Source: Pandoraea iniqua
GTDB lineage: Bacteria; Pseudomonadota; Gammaproteobacteria; Burkholderiales; Burkholderiaceae
Reading direction: 5' to 3'
Length of the DNA: 64,000 bases
Assembly (NCBI RefSeq): GCF_902459685.1
Contig: NZ_CABPSF010000012.1
Coordinates: 1 to 64,000, forward strand
In this document: in pieces, positions 44,533 through 54,169 of the stretch
Position numbering within the stretch: the stretch's first letter is position 1
How the letters are laid out: each line of letters begins with the position of its first letter
Made by a program: the position numbers and the translations under genes
The notes under the pieces: model-generated
Told to the model about the DNA's origin: nothing
Databases searched by the model: none
The model's input: the letters and a program-made list of their open reading frames with translations, nothing else

Positions 44533-45168
44533 ATGAGCCTGCAAACGTGGTGGCTGTACGTGGTCACCGTCTTCTTCGTGTCGGCAACGCCGGGCCCGAA
44601 CATGCTGCTCGTCATGACGCATGGCGCGCGCCACGGATTGCGCCCCGCCGCCGGAACGATGGCCGGCTGCATGACTGCACTCATCGCCATGATGTCGATT
44701 TCGGCCGCCGGTCTCGGCGCCGTGCTCAAGGCGTGGCCGATGGTGTTCGACACGCTGCGCTATGCCGGCGCCGCCTATCTCATCTATCTCGGCTACAAAA
44801 GCTGGCGCTCACCGGTCGATACCCGTGACGCTGCCAGTCTGGGTGCCTCCGCCGTCGCGGAAGATTCCAGCTTCAGCAAGCTTTTCAAATCCGGCTTTCT
44901 GGTCGCAGCAAGCAACCCGAAGGCGATTCTGTTCGCTGCCGCATTCCTGCCGCAGTTCATCGACCCGGTCGCGGCCAAGCTGCCGCAGTTCTCGATCTTG
45001 CTCGGCACGTTCGCCGTCATCGAGATGAGCTGGTATCTGGTGTACGCCACGGGCGGTCTGCGCATTGCACCGTATCTGCGCGAAGCGCGCGTGCTCAAGG
45101 CCTTCAACCGGATCAGCGGTGGCGTGTTCATGGGGTTTGGCGCGCTGATGGCTGCGGTGCATCGCTAA
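44533..45168 (+). CDS. LysE-family amino-acid exporter (RhtB type)
   Basis: This 211-residue protein has six helices. N-terminal signature: SATPGPNMLLVMTHGARHGLRPAAGTMAGC. Second half: ASNPKAILFAAAFLPQFIDP. Of classical RhtB length, unlike the longer LysE protein at 37.4 kb. The ATG at 44533 has a GAGG ribosome site. It stands alone between the cspA terminator and the PilZ gene. Probable efflux of a neutral amino acid or homoserine lactone-like compound; the specific substrate is unknown. Confidence 0.88.
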   Translation: MSLQTWWLYVVTVFFVSATPGPNMLLVMTHGARHGLRPAAGTMAGCMTALIAMMSISAAGLGAVLKAWPMVFDTLRYAGAAYLIYLGYKSWRSPVDTRDAASLGASAVAEDSSFSKLFKSGFLVAASNPKAILFAAAFLPQFIDPVAAKLPQFSILLGTFAVIEMSWYLVYATGGLRIAPYLREARVLKAFNRISGGVFMGFGALMAAVHR

Positions 45169-45442
45169 GCCGGTTCGGCTGCGGAACCGCAGAATGCAGG
45201 TGTGGTGAGGGTGCTTTCGGGCACCCAAGTGCGGCGGATGGGTACGGGGAGCAGTATGCCCACACGCCAATGCACTCAATATTTCCGGGCGATGGCCGTT
45301 AATCACGTGATGCCACGTGACGTTCCGTCGAGTGCCGTGGAGTCCGTCTCGCCGCCGTAAGGCCGAGTCGCCCGGCCCAGTCGCCCAAGGCTTAATTCGT
45401 ACGGCTTGTGCGGTCGTATCGGGGAAAAATAGAAGATCAGGT

Positions 45443-46210
45443 ATGGAAACGACAGAACCGCAGCTGACGCCGCCGCCCACCGACGACGAGTCGCAACTGC
45501 ACGACTCGTATCGCATCAGCAATCCGCTTGAAATCGGGGGCGTCTTGCGTCACCTGGCCACGCGTGGCGACTTCATGACGGTGTATTTCGCCAACGGGCA
45601 ACGCCAGCTCGTCACCCGGCTGCTCAAGGTGGAACCGCAAGCCCGCGGCTTCTACTTCGACTGGGGTGGCGTGGAGACGGAAAACCGCGCACTGCTCGCC
45701 AACAAGCGCGCGCTGTTCGTCGGGGTGCCCGAAGGCATTCAGGTGCATTTTCCGATCGGCGACATCGAAGAGCGCGAGTACGAAGGCTACCCGGCGTTCT
45801 ATGCGTCGTATCCGGAATCGCTCGTGCGCTTGCAGCGCCGCGATTATTTCCGCGTGAAGACGCCGATCCTCGATCCGTACCAATGCACGGTCAAGTTCCC
45901 GGAAGACGCGCCGCTGCGTCTGAACGTGTTCGATCTGTCGCTCGGTGGTTTGGGGCTGCGCACGCGCGCTGAAGTGGCCGCAGAGATTCCGAAGGGCTCG
46001 ATGCTCATGCACGCCGAGGTCGAACTGCGCGACTACGGTACGGTGCAGGTCGATCTCGAGGTGTGCAACCTGCGCACCGTACCGCTGCCGAAGGACGTGG
46101 AATATCACATCGGCTGCCGCTATATCGCGCTCTCGCGCACGGCTGAATCGCGTCTGCAAAAACTCATCACCCAACTCGAACTGAACCGCAAGGCGTTCGC
46201 ACGCGCCTGA
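45443..46210 (+). CDS. ycgR: YcgR-type PilZ-domain c-di-GMP effector (flagellar brake)
   Basis: This 255-residue protein has an N-terminal YcgR domain (about 25-115, LEIGGVLRHLATRGDFMTVYF) and a C-terminal PilZ domain (about 125-240). The c-di-GMP-binding motifs are both visible: RDYFR (RxxxR, residues about 133-137) and DLSLGG (DxSxxG). YcgR binds c-di-GMP and slows the flagellar motor. No flagellar gene is in the window, so the role is inferred from the architecture. It could instead be another PilZ effector. The ATG at 45443 was chosen because it precedes the conserved domain; a longer frame from 45317 is unlikely. Confidence 0.88.
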   Translation: METTEPQLTPPPTDDESQLHDSYRISNPLEIGGVLRHLATRGDFMTVYFANGQRQLVTRLLKVEPQARGFYFDWGGVETENRALLANKRALFVGVPEGIQVHFPIGDIEEREYEGYPAFYASYPESLVRLQRRDYFRVKTPILDPYQCTVKFPEDAPLRLNVFDLSLGGLGLRTRAEVAAEIPKGSMLMHAEVELRDYGTVQVDLEVCNLRTVPLPKDVEYHIGCRYIALSRTAESRLQKLITQLELNRKAFARA

Positions 46211-46237
46211 CGGCGCGTTGTTCGGATCAGTGATTCC

Positions 46238-46263
46238 GACGAGGCCCGGTCAGCGGCCTCGTC
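46238..46263. terminator. Hairpin between convergent ycgR and LuxR genes
   Basis: GACGAGGCC, eight-base loop, GGCCTCGTC. A perfect 9-bp GC-rich stem in the short spacer of two convergent genes. The T-run is weak. Confidence 0.55.
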
Positions 46264-46311
46264 GTTCAAATTCCCTTTCGCTTTGCACGTGACGCTGGTC
46301 GGCGATGTTCG

Positions 46312-47454
46312 CTACACCGGCGCGTGAATCCGCAACGCCGGAATAGCATGCAGCAGCCGCAACAGGTCGGCTTGCCGGCGGCACCCCGTCTTGTCGAAGA
46401 CGTGGCGCAACTGCGTTCTCGCCGTGTTGATCGCCACCTTGGCGTCCTGCGCGTACTGCGTCAATTCCGTCCCCTCTGCCAACGCCAGCGCCAGACGTGC
46501 CTCGGCAGGCGACAGCCCAAACAACACCTTCAGCGTGTAAGGGCTCAACGACACGCGCCGGTCCAGCTCGCCGATGGTGAGCATGGTCATCGGGCGCTGC
46601 CACGGCGCAGCGCACGCGTGAGACTCGCGCAACGGCAGCGCGGTCACGACCCAGTGCCGCTGATTCTCGCCGTGCAGACGATGGCTGCCCGCCACCGGCA
46701 TCGGTGCCGTGGCCTGCGCGATCAGGCGCCGCAGCGCCCGCTCGTCGTTCGGCAACAAGGCGCCGAACTTGCCGCTGCGGATCGCGATGTTGCGCGTCTC
46801 ACCCAGCAACTGGTGCGCTGCCGCGTTCAGATAGTGGGCGTGCGCGGTGTCGTCGGTGATGATGACGGCGAGTTCCAACTGATCGAGCACGGCCATGCCC
46901 ATCGCGGCCTGCGCTTGCAGATGCCGCGTGCCCGCGCGCAGGCGGGCGGCACGCGCGAGATGCTGCGTCAGAATTTCGAGTTCGGGGTCGGCGTCTTCAA
47001 ACGGGACATGATCAGGCGAGCGCAAGATCGCCAGCAACTCGCTGGTGCCGTCGGCGCCTTCGAGATGCAGGCCGTACGTGTAACGCACGCCGTTGGGAAT
47101 CAGGAATTCGTTGAATAGTTCGCTGCGTGCGACGTAGCGGTCGCTCAGGTGATGGTGGCAACGCATCGCGTGGCCGATGGGCTGGCGCAGCATCAGACTC
47201 ACGCGTGGATCGGACGGCGCGAGCTTTTCCAGAAATTCGCGGATGACTTCCGGCGAGGTTTCCAGTGTGTGCGAGTCGCGTGTGGCGCAGTGGCGTGAGC
47301 GATCCCAAGTGACCGAGTGGAAACCCATGCCTCCCACCCACCGATTGATGCCGCGCAGTGCCTCGTCCCAGCGCGCTTCGTCGAGCACCCCGTCGTAGCA
47401 GGTGCCGATCAACGCGTCGAGCGTCAACTTCCCCGTGTTCCCCGTGTCGTCCAC
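46312..47454 (-). CDS. LuxR-family transcriptional regulator
   Basis: The protein has 380 residues. The first 250 residues form a sensor region of unclear type (possibly PAS- or GAF-like: LDQLELAVIITDDTAHAHYLNAAAHQLLGE around 190-220). A LuxR/FixJ-type helix-turn-helix occupies the C-terminal 65 residues (GLSPAEARLALALAEGTELTQYAQDAKVAINTARTQLRHVFDKTGCRRQADLLRLL). There is no autoinducer-synthase gene nearby and the sensor is not the quorum-sensing type. It converges with ycgR. Confidence 0.82.
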   Translation of the reverse strand: MDDTGNTGKLTLDALIGTCYDGVLDEARWDEALRGINRWVGGMGFHSVTWDRSRHCATRDSHTLETSPEVIREFLEKLAPSDPRVSLMLRQPIGHAMRCHHHLSDRYVARSELFNEFLIPNGVRYTYGLHLEGADGTSELLAILRSPDHVPFEDADPELEILTQHLARAARLRAGTRHLQAQAAMGMAVLDQLELAVIITDDTAHAHYLNAAAHQLLGETRNIAIRSGKFGALLPNDERALRRLIAQATAPMPVAGSHRLHGENQRHWVVTALPLRESHACAAPWQRPMTMLTIGELDRRVSLSPYTLKVLFGLSPAEARLALALAEGTELTQYAQDAKVAINTARTQLRHVFDKTGCRRQADLLRLLHAIPALRIHAPV

Positions 47455-47712
47455 TTCGGGACTCCCCTGGCCGCAGCCCCAGCCGTACGGCTACGCTCGT
47501 CACGCGTATAACAAGCTTAACGAGCCTGACGTACGCAATACCCCCGCAACGCATGCCTTCCTCGATCGGGATTTGGCACTTATAGAGCGTAGTCTGTCGG
47601 GGGGCGTGGCGGGCATCAATCAGGCATCACCCGCCCGTTGTTGCACCGCCACATTCGGGGAAATCGGCAGGCCCGGGCCGCGTGTCACGGCTGTCAGGGC
47701 TGTCAGGGGCCG

Positions 47713-49062
47713 TCAGGCGGCGTCCGAGGCCTTGTCGCGGGCATCGCCCGCGCTACCGGCTTCGCGCACCCCATCGGGGTACACACGCACGAGCACGATA
47801 CGCGGGCCTTGCATCTTCTTGACGACGACCGAGAAGCCATCGAAGTCGATTTTCTGACCTTCGCGCGGCAGGTAGGCGAGGGTGTCCATGATCAGGCCAC
47901 CCACCGATTCGGCGTGTTCGCTGGGGATATCCAGCCCCAGCGCGCGCTCGAGTGTCAGGATCGGCAGGCTGCCGCGCCCGATAAGCGTGCCGTCTTCCAT
48001 GCGCGTCCAGTCGTCTTCCGTTTGACGGAATTCGTCGCGAATCTTGCCGACGAGTGCCGAGAGCAGGTTGTCGAGCGTAAGGAAGCCGATCGGTTTCTGG
48101 TCGGGCCATCCGACGATGGCAAAGTGCGGCGCACCCCGGCGAAAACGCTGGAACAGCTCGCGCGCGGGCATGTCCGGCTTCACGCGCTCGACCGGGCGCG
48201 CCATGCTGCCCAAGTCGGCAATCGACTGACCATGATGTTCGGCGAGGAACAAGTCTTTCAGGTGAATCACGCCGAGCACGGTCTCGCCGTCGTTGTCGAA
48301 GAACGGATAGCGGCTGTAGCGGTGACGGTACGCCGTGTCCATGTTCTCGGTGAACGTCGCGTCGCGTCGGAACGCTGCCACTTCGCTCATCGGACGCATC
48401 AGGTCGGACACGGTCAGATCGCTAAAGTCGATGGCGTAGGCCACCACGTTCCAGTCGTCGCGCGAGAGCTTTTCACTTGCCGCGCCGCCACGCACGATCA
48501 GTTTGATTTCGTCGGCAGAGTAGTGCGCTTCGGCACCGTGCGACGGATCGAGACCCATCCAGCGCAGCAGGCGGTTGGCACTGTGATTCAGCACCCAGAT
48601 CGCCGGGTACATCATCCAGTAGAAGCCGTAGAGCGGCGCAGCGGTCCAGACCGAGACGGCTTCCGGCATGCGCAGCGCCATCGACTTCGGCGCGAGTTCG
48701 CCCACGACGATGTGCAGATACGAGATCGTGAAGAACGCGATGAAGAACGCCAGCCCGTGAATCAGCTCGGGCGAGGTGACGCCAATGGCGGCGAACAACG
48801 GCGTGAGGACGCGCGCGAAAGCCGGCTCGCCGATCCAGCCCAAGCCGAGCGAGGCGAGGGTGATGCCGAGTTGGCACGCAGAGAGGTAGGTGTCGAGTTG
48901 GCCGTGAACCTTGGCCAGCACACGCCCGCGCCAACCGCGTTGGCGGGCAATGATGTGAACGCGCGTCTGGCGCAGTTTGACGAGGCCGAATTCCGCCGCC
49001 ACGAAAAAGCCGTTAAGAAACACCAGCAGGATCGCAGCGACGATCAGTAAGAAGTTTTCCAA
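47713..49062 (-). CDS. CorC/HlyC-type membrane protein (CNNM + CBS + CorC_HlyC)
   Basis: This 449-residue protein has an N-terminal CNNM (DUF21) domain with about four helices (ILLVFLNGFFVAAEFGLVKLRQTRVHIIA), a tandem CBS pair in the middle (about 220-340, VSDLMRPMSEVAAFRRDATF), and a C-terminal CorC_HlyC domain (about 355-440, LTLERALGLDIPSEHAESVGGLIMDTLAYLPREGQKI). Often annotated hemolysin, but members are thought to be magnesium/cobalt transport or regulatory proteins. A short CTGTCAGGG-type repeat abuts its 3' end. Confidence 0.88.
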   Translation of the reverse strand: MENFLLIVAAILLVFLNGFFVAAEFGLVKLRQTRVHIIARQRGWRGRVLAKVHGQLDTYLSACQLGITLASLGLGWIGEPAFARVLTPLFAAIGVTSPELIHGLAFFIAFFTISYLHIVVGELAPKSMALRMPEAVSVWTAAPLYGFYWMMYPAIWVLNHSANRLLRWMGLDPSHGAEAHYSADEIKLIVRGGAASEKLSRDDWNVVAYAIDFSDLTVSDLMRPMSEVAAFRRDATFTENMDTAYRHRYSRYPFFDNDGETVLGVIHLKDLFLAEHHGQSIADLGSMARPVERVKPDMPARELFQRFRRGAPHFAIVGWPDQKPIGFLTLDNLLSALVGKIRDEFRQTEDDWTRMEDGTLIGRGSLPILTLERALGLDIPSEHAESVGGLIMDTLAYLPREGQKIDFDGFSVVVKKMQGPRIVLVRVYPDGVREAGSAGDARDKASDAA

Positions 49063-49261
49063 AATATCCGAGTTAAGACGACAGGCTCGACAGTATAAGT
49101 GACATTTGCAATGGACAATAAATATCCGCGGAGTTCCCGTGTTTTGCCGGGTGATTCTAGGTGATTCGCGGGGCTTTCGCAGGGGATGCCAGCAAGTTGC
49201 CGTGATCCCGGGCGGGGCCGCGTGTCGGGCGTCAGCGGGGTGACGGCGGGGCGGCGGCGGG

Positions 49262-50185
49262 CTACGTTTCGGTGCGGGTGCGGTCGATCGCGCGCCAGCC
49301 CGGCATGGCGAAGGCTTCGACGAGGAAGTCGATGAGCGCGCGCACTTTGGCGCTCAAGTATTTGCGCGTCGGGTAGACGGCGTAAATGCCGGTCTCGCCC
49401 TGTGTGTACTCGGGCAGAAACTCGATGAGCCGGCCGTCGCGCAGCGCGTCCTGCACGAGGAAAGCCGGTTGCAGAATCACCCCCGCGCCCGCTTCAGCCG
49501 CCGCGAGGCAGGTGTCGCCGTTGTCGGCGATCAGCCGGGCATGCGTTCGCACGGAAACCGGTCCGTCGGGGCCGTCGAAGCGCCACTCGCGACGATGTGA
49601 AAAGTAGCTGTAGCCGACGGTTTCGTGATGGGCGAGCTCGCTCGGGTGCTGCGGCGTGCCGTGCTGCGAGAGATAGTCCGGTGACGCGCAGAGCACCATG
49701 CGGGTGCCGGCCAACCGGCGATGCACGAGCGACGAGTCAGGCAGCCGCGTGATGCGGATGGCCAGATCGTAGCCCTCTTCGACGATGTCGATCAGACGGT
49801 CGCTGAGCGTGATATCGAGCGAAACCTGCGGGTGTTGGGCCAGAAACGTCGGCCATAGCGGCGCCAGATGGAGCACGCCGAAGGTGTGTGGCGCGTTGAT
49901 GCGCAGCGGCCCGGCGGGCTGGCCGTCCTGTTCGCCGGCCATGGCGTCGGCTTCGTCGAGTTCGGAGAGAATCTGGCGGCAACGCTCCACGTAGCGCTGC
50001 CCGGGCTCGGTGAGCGACAGGCGGCGCGTCGTGCGTTGCAGCAGCCGCGTGCCCAGCCGCGCTTCGAGATCGGCGACGTAACGCGAGATGGCCGTCTTCG
50101 AGATGCCGAGCGCGGCGGCCGCCTTCACGAAGCTGCCTGACTCGACCACGGCGATGAAACACTCGATCTCGCGCAGTTTATTCAT
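49262..50185 (-). CDS. LysR-family regulator
   Basis: This regulator has 307 residues. The ATG at 50185 gives the standard start MNKLREIECFIAVVESGSFVKAAAALGISKTAISRYVADLEARLGTRLLQRTTRRLSLT. A longer frame upstream is merely an antisense overlap with the neighbouring gene. The effector domain is typical of the CrgA/PecT-like group. It lies downstream of, and in the same direction as, a DoxX/DOPA-dioxygenase pair and could be their regulator. Confidence 0.88.
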   Translation of the reverse strand: MNKLREIECFIAVVESGSFVKAAAALGISKTAISRYVADLEARLGTRLLQRTTRRLSLTEPGQRYVERCRQILSELDEADAMAGEQDGQPAGPLRINAPHTFGVLHLAPLWPTFLAQHPQVSLDITLSDRLIDIVEEGYDLAIRITRLPDSSLVHRRLAGTRMVLCASPDYLSQHGTPQHPSELAHHETVGYSYFSHRREWRFDGPDGPVSVRTHARLIADNGDTCLAAAEAGAGVILQPAFLVQDALRDGRLIEFLPEYTQGETGIYAVYPTRKYLSAKVRALIDFLVEAFAMPGWRAIDRTRTET

Positions 50186-50247
50186 GCCGGGGCGGGGCTC
50201 CTGAAGGTGACGGACCGATCGGTGGGTCGGTCGGCGAACGTTGACCG

Positions 50248-51075
50248 CTATTGTGCCAGTGCCGTGACCTTTGCGAGTGACGGGGCGGCATTGCCGAACG
50301 CGAAGGCGTCCATGCGCAGCGCGCCATAGGTCGCTCCGGTATCGAAATGCGTTTGCTTTGCCGCATTGTCGGCAGCACCCAGTGCCATGTAGAGCGGCAA
50401 CAGATGCTCGTCGGTCGGATGGGCGCGCTCGGCATGCGGGGCGCGGGCCCGATAGTCGAACAAGGCGTCGAGATCCATGGCGGCGAGATGCTCGGTGAAC
50501 CACGCGACGAATTCGGCCAAGTACGGGGCTTCTGCACGGTCCTCGGAGGGCGCGCGAAACACTTCGTGCAGGTTATGCGTGAAGCTCCCGGAAGCGACGA
50601 TCAGCACGCCATCCTGCGCGAGCGGGGCCAACAGCTGGCCGACGCGGTAGTGGTACTCGGGGCGCATTTGCCGTTGCAGCGACAACTGCGTGACGGGCAC
50701 GTCGGCATCGGGAAACAGATAGCGCAACGGCACCCACGCGCCATGATCGAGACCCCATTGATCGTCGGTCGTGGCGGGCAGTTCGGCGGCGCGCAGCATC
50801 TGCACGGTGCGCTCGGCGAGGGCCGGGGCGCCGGCGGCCGGGTATTGCAGGCCGTACAGTTCGCGCGGGAAGCCCCCGAAATCGTGGATGGTGCGTTGTT
50901 GCGCGAGATTCCCGACGCGCGGGGTCGGCGTCGACCAGTGCGGCGAGATCACGAGAATCTCACGCGGACGCGGGACTGCACGGCCCAGCGCCGTCAACAA
51001 CGGGCCGGTGCGACCGGGTTCGAGCGCAAGCAGTGGCGAACCGTGGGAGACGAACAGCGTGGGCAGGGCAGACAT
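50248..51075 (-). CDS. ygiD: 4,5-DOPA-extradiol-dioxygenase-like protein (YgiD/LigB family)
   Basis: This 275-residue class III extradiol ring-cleavage dioxygenase fold resembles E. coli YgiD, which opens DOPA at the 4,5 bond with a single metal ion. Metal-site residues are suggested by His11 (VSHGSP), His46 (ISPHW) and the ASGSFTHNLHEV segment. The physiological substrate in bacteria is unclear. It is 21 bases downstream of a DoxX gene, as commonly seen in proteobacteria, and both read toward a LysR gene. Confidence 0.88.
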   Translation of the reverse strand: MSALPTLFVSHGSPLLALEPGRTGPLLTALGRAVPRPREILVISPHWSTPTPRVGNLAQQRTIHDFGGFPRELYGLQYPAAGAPALAERTVQMLRAAELPATTDDQWGLDHGAWVPLRYLFPDADVPVTQLSLQRQMRPEYHYRVGQLLAPLAQDGVLIVASGSFTHNLHEVFRAPSEDRAEAPYLAEFVAWFTEHLAAMDLDALFDYRARAPHAERAHPTDEHLLPLYMALGAADNAAKQTHFDTGATYGALRMDAFAFGNAAPSLAKVTALAQ

Positions 51076-51096
51076 GACGATTTCTCCAGCAATGAA

Positions 51097-51510
51097 TTAC
51101 GCGGTGCGGGTGCGAGCGGCCGAACGAACCGACCAGGCGCCGTCACCCAGCAGTGCCACCACGAGCAGCGCGACCAGCCAGAACGCGGGGAATTCCCAGC
51201 CACCGCCCTTGTTGGTGAACGCCCAGCCGTTGTGACCGTGCACGCTCACGATGGTGCCGAGCATCAGCGCGGCGAGGGGCAGGGCAGCCCAGCGGGCATA
51301 AAAACCGGTGATCAGCATCAGGCCGCCGACGAGTTCGAGTGCCATCGTGACATACGCCAGAAAAGGCGGCAGACCCAGCGAGCCGAAGAACCCGACAAAC
51401 CCGGGGATCGTGAACACGAACACTTTCAGCGACAGGTGGGCGAGGAACAGAATGCCCAGCGAAACGCGCAGCAACAGCGCGGCATACGGGGCGGTTTTGG
51501 TATCGATCAT
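51097..51510 (-). CDS. DoxX-family membrane protein
   Basis: This 137-residue protein has four predicted helices (AALLLRVSLGILFLAHLSLKVFVF, FLAYVTMALELVGGLMLITGFYARWAALPLAALMLGTIVS, and the C-terminal FPAFWLVALLVVALLGDGAWSV). DoxX proteins are small membrane partners of quinone- or redox-linked systems; many accompany YgiD-like genes, as here. The exact role is unknown. Confidence 0.82.
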   Translation of the reverse strand: MIDTKTAPYAALLLRVSLGILFLAHLSLKVFVFTIPGFVGFFGSLGLPPFLAYVTMALELVGGLMLITGFYARWAALPLAALMLGTIVSVHGHNGWAFTNKGGGWEFPAFWLVALLVVALLGDGAWSVRSAARTRTA

Positions 51511-51686
51511 GACAGGCTCCAGCGAGGGAATCGGTTGTTGTTCAGTGCAACGTTTGGCTTGTCAGCACGAAACTGTGCTGACTTAGCCCCGATTCTAGGG
51601 AGCGCGATCGTCCAGATAAACGGGCGCGGCCGGGATTGATTGTCCCTGCTGTAGGGATAATGGCCGGCCGGCCGTGGAAGTTGTGG

Positions 51687-51715
51687 TGAGGCTGCCGGTC
51701 AAATCGGCAGCCTCA
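51687..51715 (-). terminator. Hairpin downstream of glcF
   Basis: TGAGGCTGCCG, seven bases, CGGCAGCCTCA: perfect 11-bp arms. It lies between the glcF stop and the DoxX gene. No T-run is evident, so termination efficiency is doubtful. Confidence 0.5.
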
Positions 51716-51748
51716 GGGCGATATCAGAGGGATGGGGTCAGACAGCCA

Positions 51749-53002
51749 TCACTGGGCCGGCGTCATCATCCGGTCGATTAACTCGATCCAGTGCTGCACC
51801 GGCGCGTGGTCGCGCGAATGTTCGCCCTTGGCGGTCGCCTGCAAATGGCAGATGCAGCCCACGTTGGCCGACACCACCAGCTCCGGGTCGAGGGCGTCGA
51901 GCGACTTCCACTTGGCGTCGCGCAGTTGATGCGAGAGCACCGGCTGCGTCACCGAATAGGTCCCCGCCGAGCCACAGCAAATGTGGCTGTCCTGCGGCAG
52001 CATCACGTTCACGCCGACTTGCGCGAGCAGCTTCTCCACCACGCCCTTGAGTTGCTGGCCGTGCTGCAACGTGCACGGCGGGTGATAGGCGATCTTGCCC
52101 GTCTTCCGGTTCGGCATGCGACGTTGTAACGCTTCCACGTTATCGAGCATGACTTCCGACAGATCGCGCGCCAACTCGGAGACACGCTGCGCCTTGCCCG
52201 CGTATTGCGCGTCGTGGCGCAGCAGGTGGCCGTACTCCTTGATCGTCGCGCCGCAGCCCGACGCGTTGATCACGATGGCCTCGGCACCCGCTTCGATCTC
52301 TGGCCACCACGCGTCGATGTTGCGACGGGCGTCGTCGAGCCCATCGTCGTGATAGTTCAGATGCAGACGAATCGCGCCGCAACAACCGGCCGACGACGGA
52401 CGGACCATCTCGATGCCGAGCGCGTCGAGGACTCGCGCGGTCGCTTTGTTGACGTTCGGCAGCATGGCGGGTTGCACGCAGCCTTCGAGCATCAGCATGC
52501 GGCGCGCGTGTTTGCCCTGCGGCCAACTGCCCGAGCGCTGACGGTGCGGCACCTTCTCGCGCAGCGACCGGGGGAGCAGCGTGCGGAATTGCTGACCCAG
52601 CCGCAGCGCCGGCGAAAACAGCGCGCGATTGGGCAGCACGTGGGCGAGCGTCCAGCGCAGGGCGCGCTCACCCGCGGGGCGGCCGACTTTGGCGTCGACG
52701 TGGCGGCGGCCGATCTCGGCCAGACGCCCGTATTGCACGCCCGACGGGCAGGTCGATTCGCAACTGCGGCAGGTGAGGCAGCGGTCCAGATGGCGCTGCG
52801 TTTCGCGCGTCACGGGCTGGCCTTCGACCATCTGTTTGATGAGGTAGATACGCCCGCGCGGGCCATCGAGTTCGTCGCCCAGCAACTGGTAAGTCGGGCA
52901 CGTGGCCGTGCAAAAGCCGCAATGCACGCATTTGCGAAGAATGGCTTCGGCTTCGTCGCCATCCGGTGTGTGGCGGAGGAATTCTGCGAGGTTCGTTTGC
53001 AT
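51749..53002 (-). CDS. glcF: Glycolate oxidase iron-sulfur subunit
   Basis: This 417-residue protein has two 4Fe-4S ferredoxin motifs: Cys25, 28, 31, 35 and Cys74, 77, 80, 84. Two CCG domains follow (SAGCCGAIRLHL and HICCGSAGTY), typical of heterodisulfide reductase-like subunits. GlcF passes electrons from glycolate oxidation by GlcD/GlcE to the respiratory chain at the membrane. Third gene of glcDEF, six bases after glcE. Confidence 0.93.
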   Translation of the reverse strand: MQTNLAEFLRHTPDGDEAEAILRKCVHCGFCTATCPTYQLLGDELDGPRGRIYLIKQMVEGQPVTRETQRHLDRCLTCRSCESTCPSGVQYGRLAEIGRRHVDAKVGRPAGERALRWTLAHVLPNRALFSPALRLGQQFRTLLPRSLREKVPHRQRSGSWPQGKHARRMLMLEGCVQPAMLPNVNKATARVLDALGIEMVRPSSAGCCGAIRLHLNYHDDGLDDARRNIDAWWPEIEAGAEAIVINASGCGATIKEYGHLLRHDAQYAGKAQRVSELARDLSEVMLDNVEALQRRMPNRKTGKIAYHPPCTLQHGQQLKGVVEKLLAQVGVNVMLPQDSHICCGSAGTYSVTQPVLSHQLRDAKWKSLDALDPELVVSANVGCICHLQATAKGEHSRDHAPVQHWIELIDRMMTPAQ

Positions 53003-53008
53003 CGTCTT

Positions 53009-54169
53009 TTAGCAGTACAGCCGGTGGCGGTTGAAGATGCGGCTCGGATCGAAAGCTTGCTGCAAGCGCTCGCCGATGGCTTGTATTGCGGCCGGTTGTG
53101 CGGTGAACACACCGGCCGACTTGTCGCCGTGGCGGAACAGCGTAGCATGCCCGCCCGCCGCTGCGGCAATGGCGCGCACTTCGGTGGCGCTGCGCGGCGT
53201 AATCCACCACCGCTGCGCGCCGCCCCATTCGATCAGATGTTCTTCGCCATGCGCGAGCTCCGGCGTGGTCGGCGGCACCGACAAACGCCAGAGCGCTTCG
53301 CCCTCGGCACCGATCGGCGAGCGCGCGAAGAACGGGTGCGTCTGTTCGCGCAGCGATTGCCAGAAGTGCTGCGCGTCGATCACGTCGATCAGTTCGCCGC
53401 CCATGGCCGTGCGCGCGGCATCGATGGCGGCCGCTGCGCCGCCCAGACGCACGCTGAGCACGCCGTCATGCCACGCCGAACCCATCAGCGGCAGCGGCTG
53501 GCCGCCCCAGCGATTGAGCTGGTCGATGGCCTGCGCTTGCGGCATGGCATAGCGCAACGTGGCTTCGGCCACCGGTTGCGGCAGCACCTTGATCGAGAGT
53601 TCGAGCAGCACGCCAAGCGTGCCGAGTGCACCGGCGAGCACGCGCGAGACGTCGTAGCCGGCCACGTTCTTCATGACCTGTCCGCCGAAGTGCAACACCT
53701 GTCCTTGTCCGTTCATGACCACCGCGCCCAGCACGAAGTCGCGCGGTGCGCCCACGTGCGGGCGGCGAGGGCCTGCCAGACCGGCGGCGATGCAACCGCC
53801 CAGTGTCGCGCCCGGGCCGAAGTGCGGCGGCTCGAAGGGCAGGATCTGCCCCTTCTCTGCGAGCGCGGCTTCGATGTCGGCGAGCGGCGTACCGGCGCGC
53901 GCGGTGATGACGAGTTCGGCCGGGTCGTACGAGACGATGCCCGCGTACGCGCGCATGTCGAGCGATTCGCCCGACGGCGGCTGACCGTACCAGCGCTTGG
54001 TGTTGCCGCCGTGGATGTCGAGCGGCGTGCCGGCGGCAGTGGCCGCGACCACGCGCGCGCGGATGGCGTCGAGTGTCTGGGCCACGGGGTGAGCGGCTTG
54101 TGCGTCTGGTGTGTGCGATGCGCTCGATGTTGCAGACGCGAGCGGGGAAGTCGTAGGGGCCTGTGACAT
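53009..54169 (-). CDS. glcE: Glycolate oxidase FAD-binding subunit
   Basis: This 386-residue protein has an N-terminal FAD-binding PCMH domain (TPLADIEAALAEKGQILPFEPPHFGPGATLGGCIAAGLAGPRRP) and a shorter FAD-oxidase C-terminal half. It forms the glycolate oxidase complex with GlcD and GlcF, oxidising glycolate to glyoxylate. Its ATG overlaps the glcD stop by one base (TGATG), giving tight translational coupling. The first 30 residues are a Ser/Ala-rich tail longer than in E. coli. Confidence 0.92.
   Translation of the reverse strand: MSQAPTTSPLASATSSASHTPDAQAAHPVAQTLDAIRARVVAATAAGTPLDIHGGNTKRWYGQPPSGESLDMRAYAGIVSYDPAELVITARAGTPLADIEAALAEKGQILPFEPPHFGPGATLGGCIAAGLAGPRRPHVGAPRDFVLGAVVMNGQGQVLHFGGQVMKNVAGYDVSRVLAGALGTLGVLLELSIKVLPQPVAEATLRYAMPQAQAIDQLNRWGGQPLPLMGSAWHDGVLSVRLGGAAAAIDAARTAMGGELIDVIDAQHFWQSLREQTHPFFARSPIGAEGEALWRLSVPPTTPELAHGEEHLIEWGGAQRWWITPRSATEVRAIAAAAGGHATLFRHGDKSAGVFTAQPAAIQAIGERLQQAFDPSRIFNRHRLYC

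Noticed and set aside
52205-54166. Plus-strand open frame of 653 codons antisense to glcF and glcE
   Set aside because: It overlaps two clear glc subunits and encodes an Arg-rich sequence without motifs.
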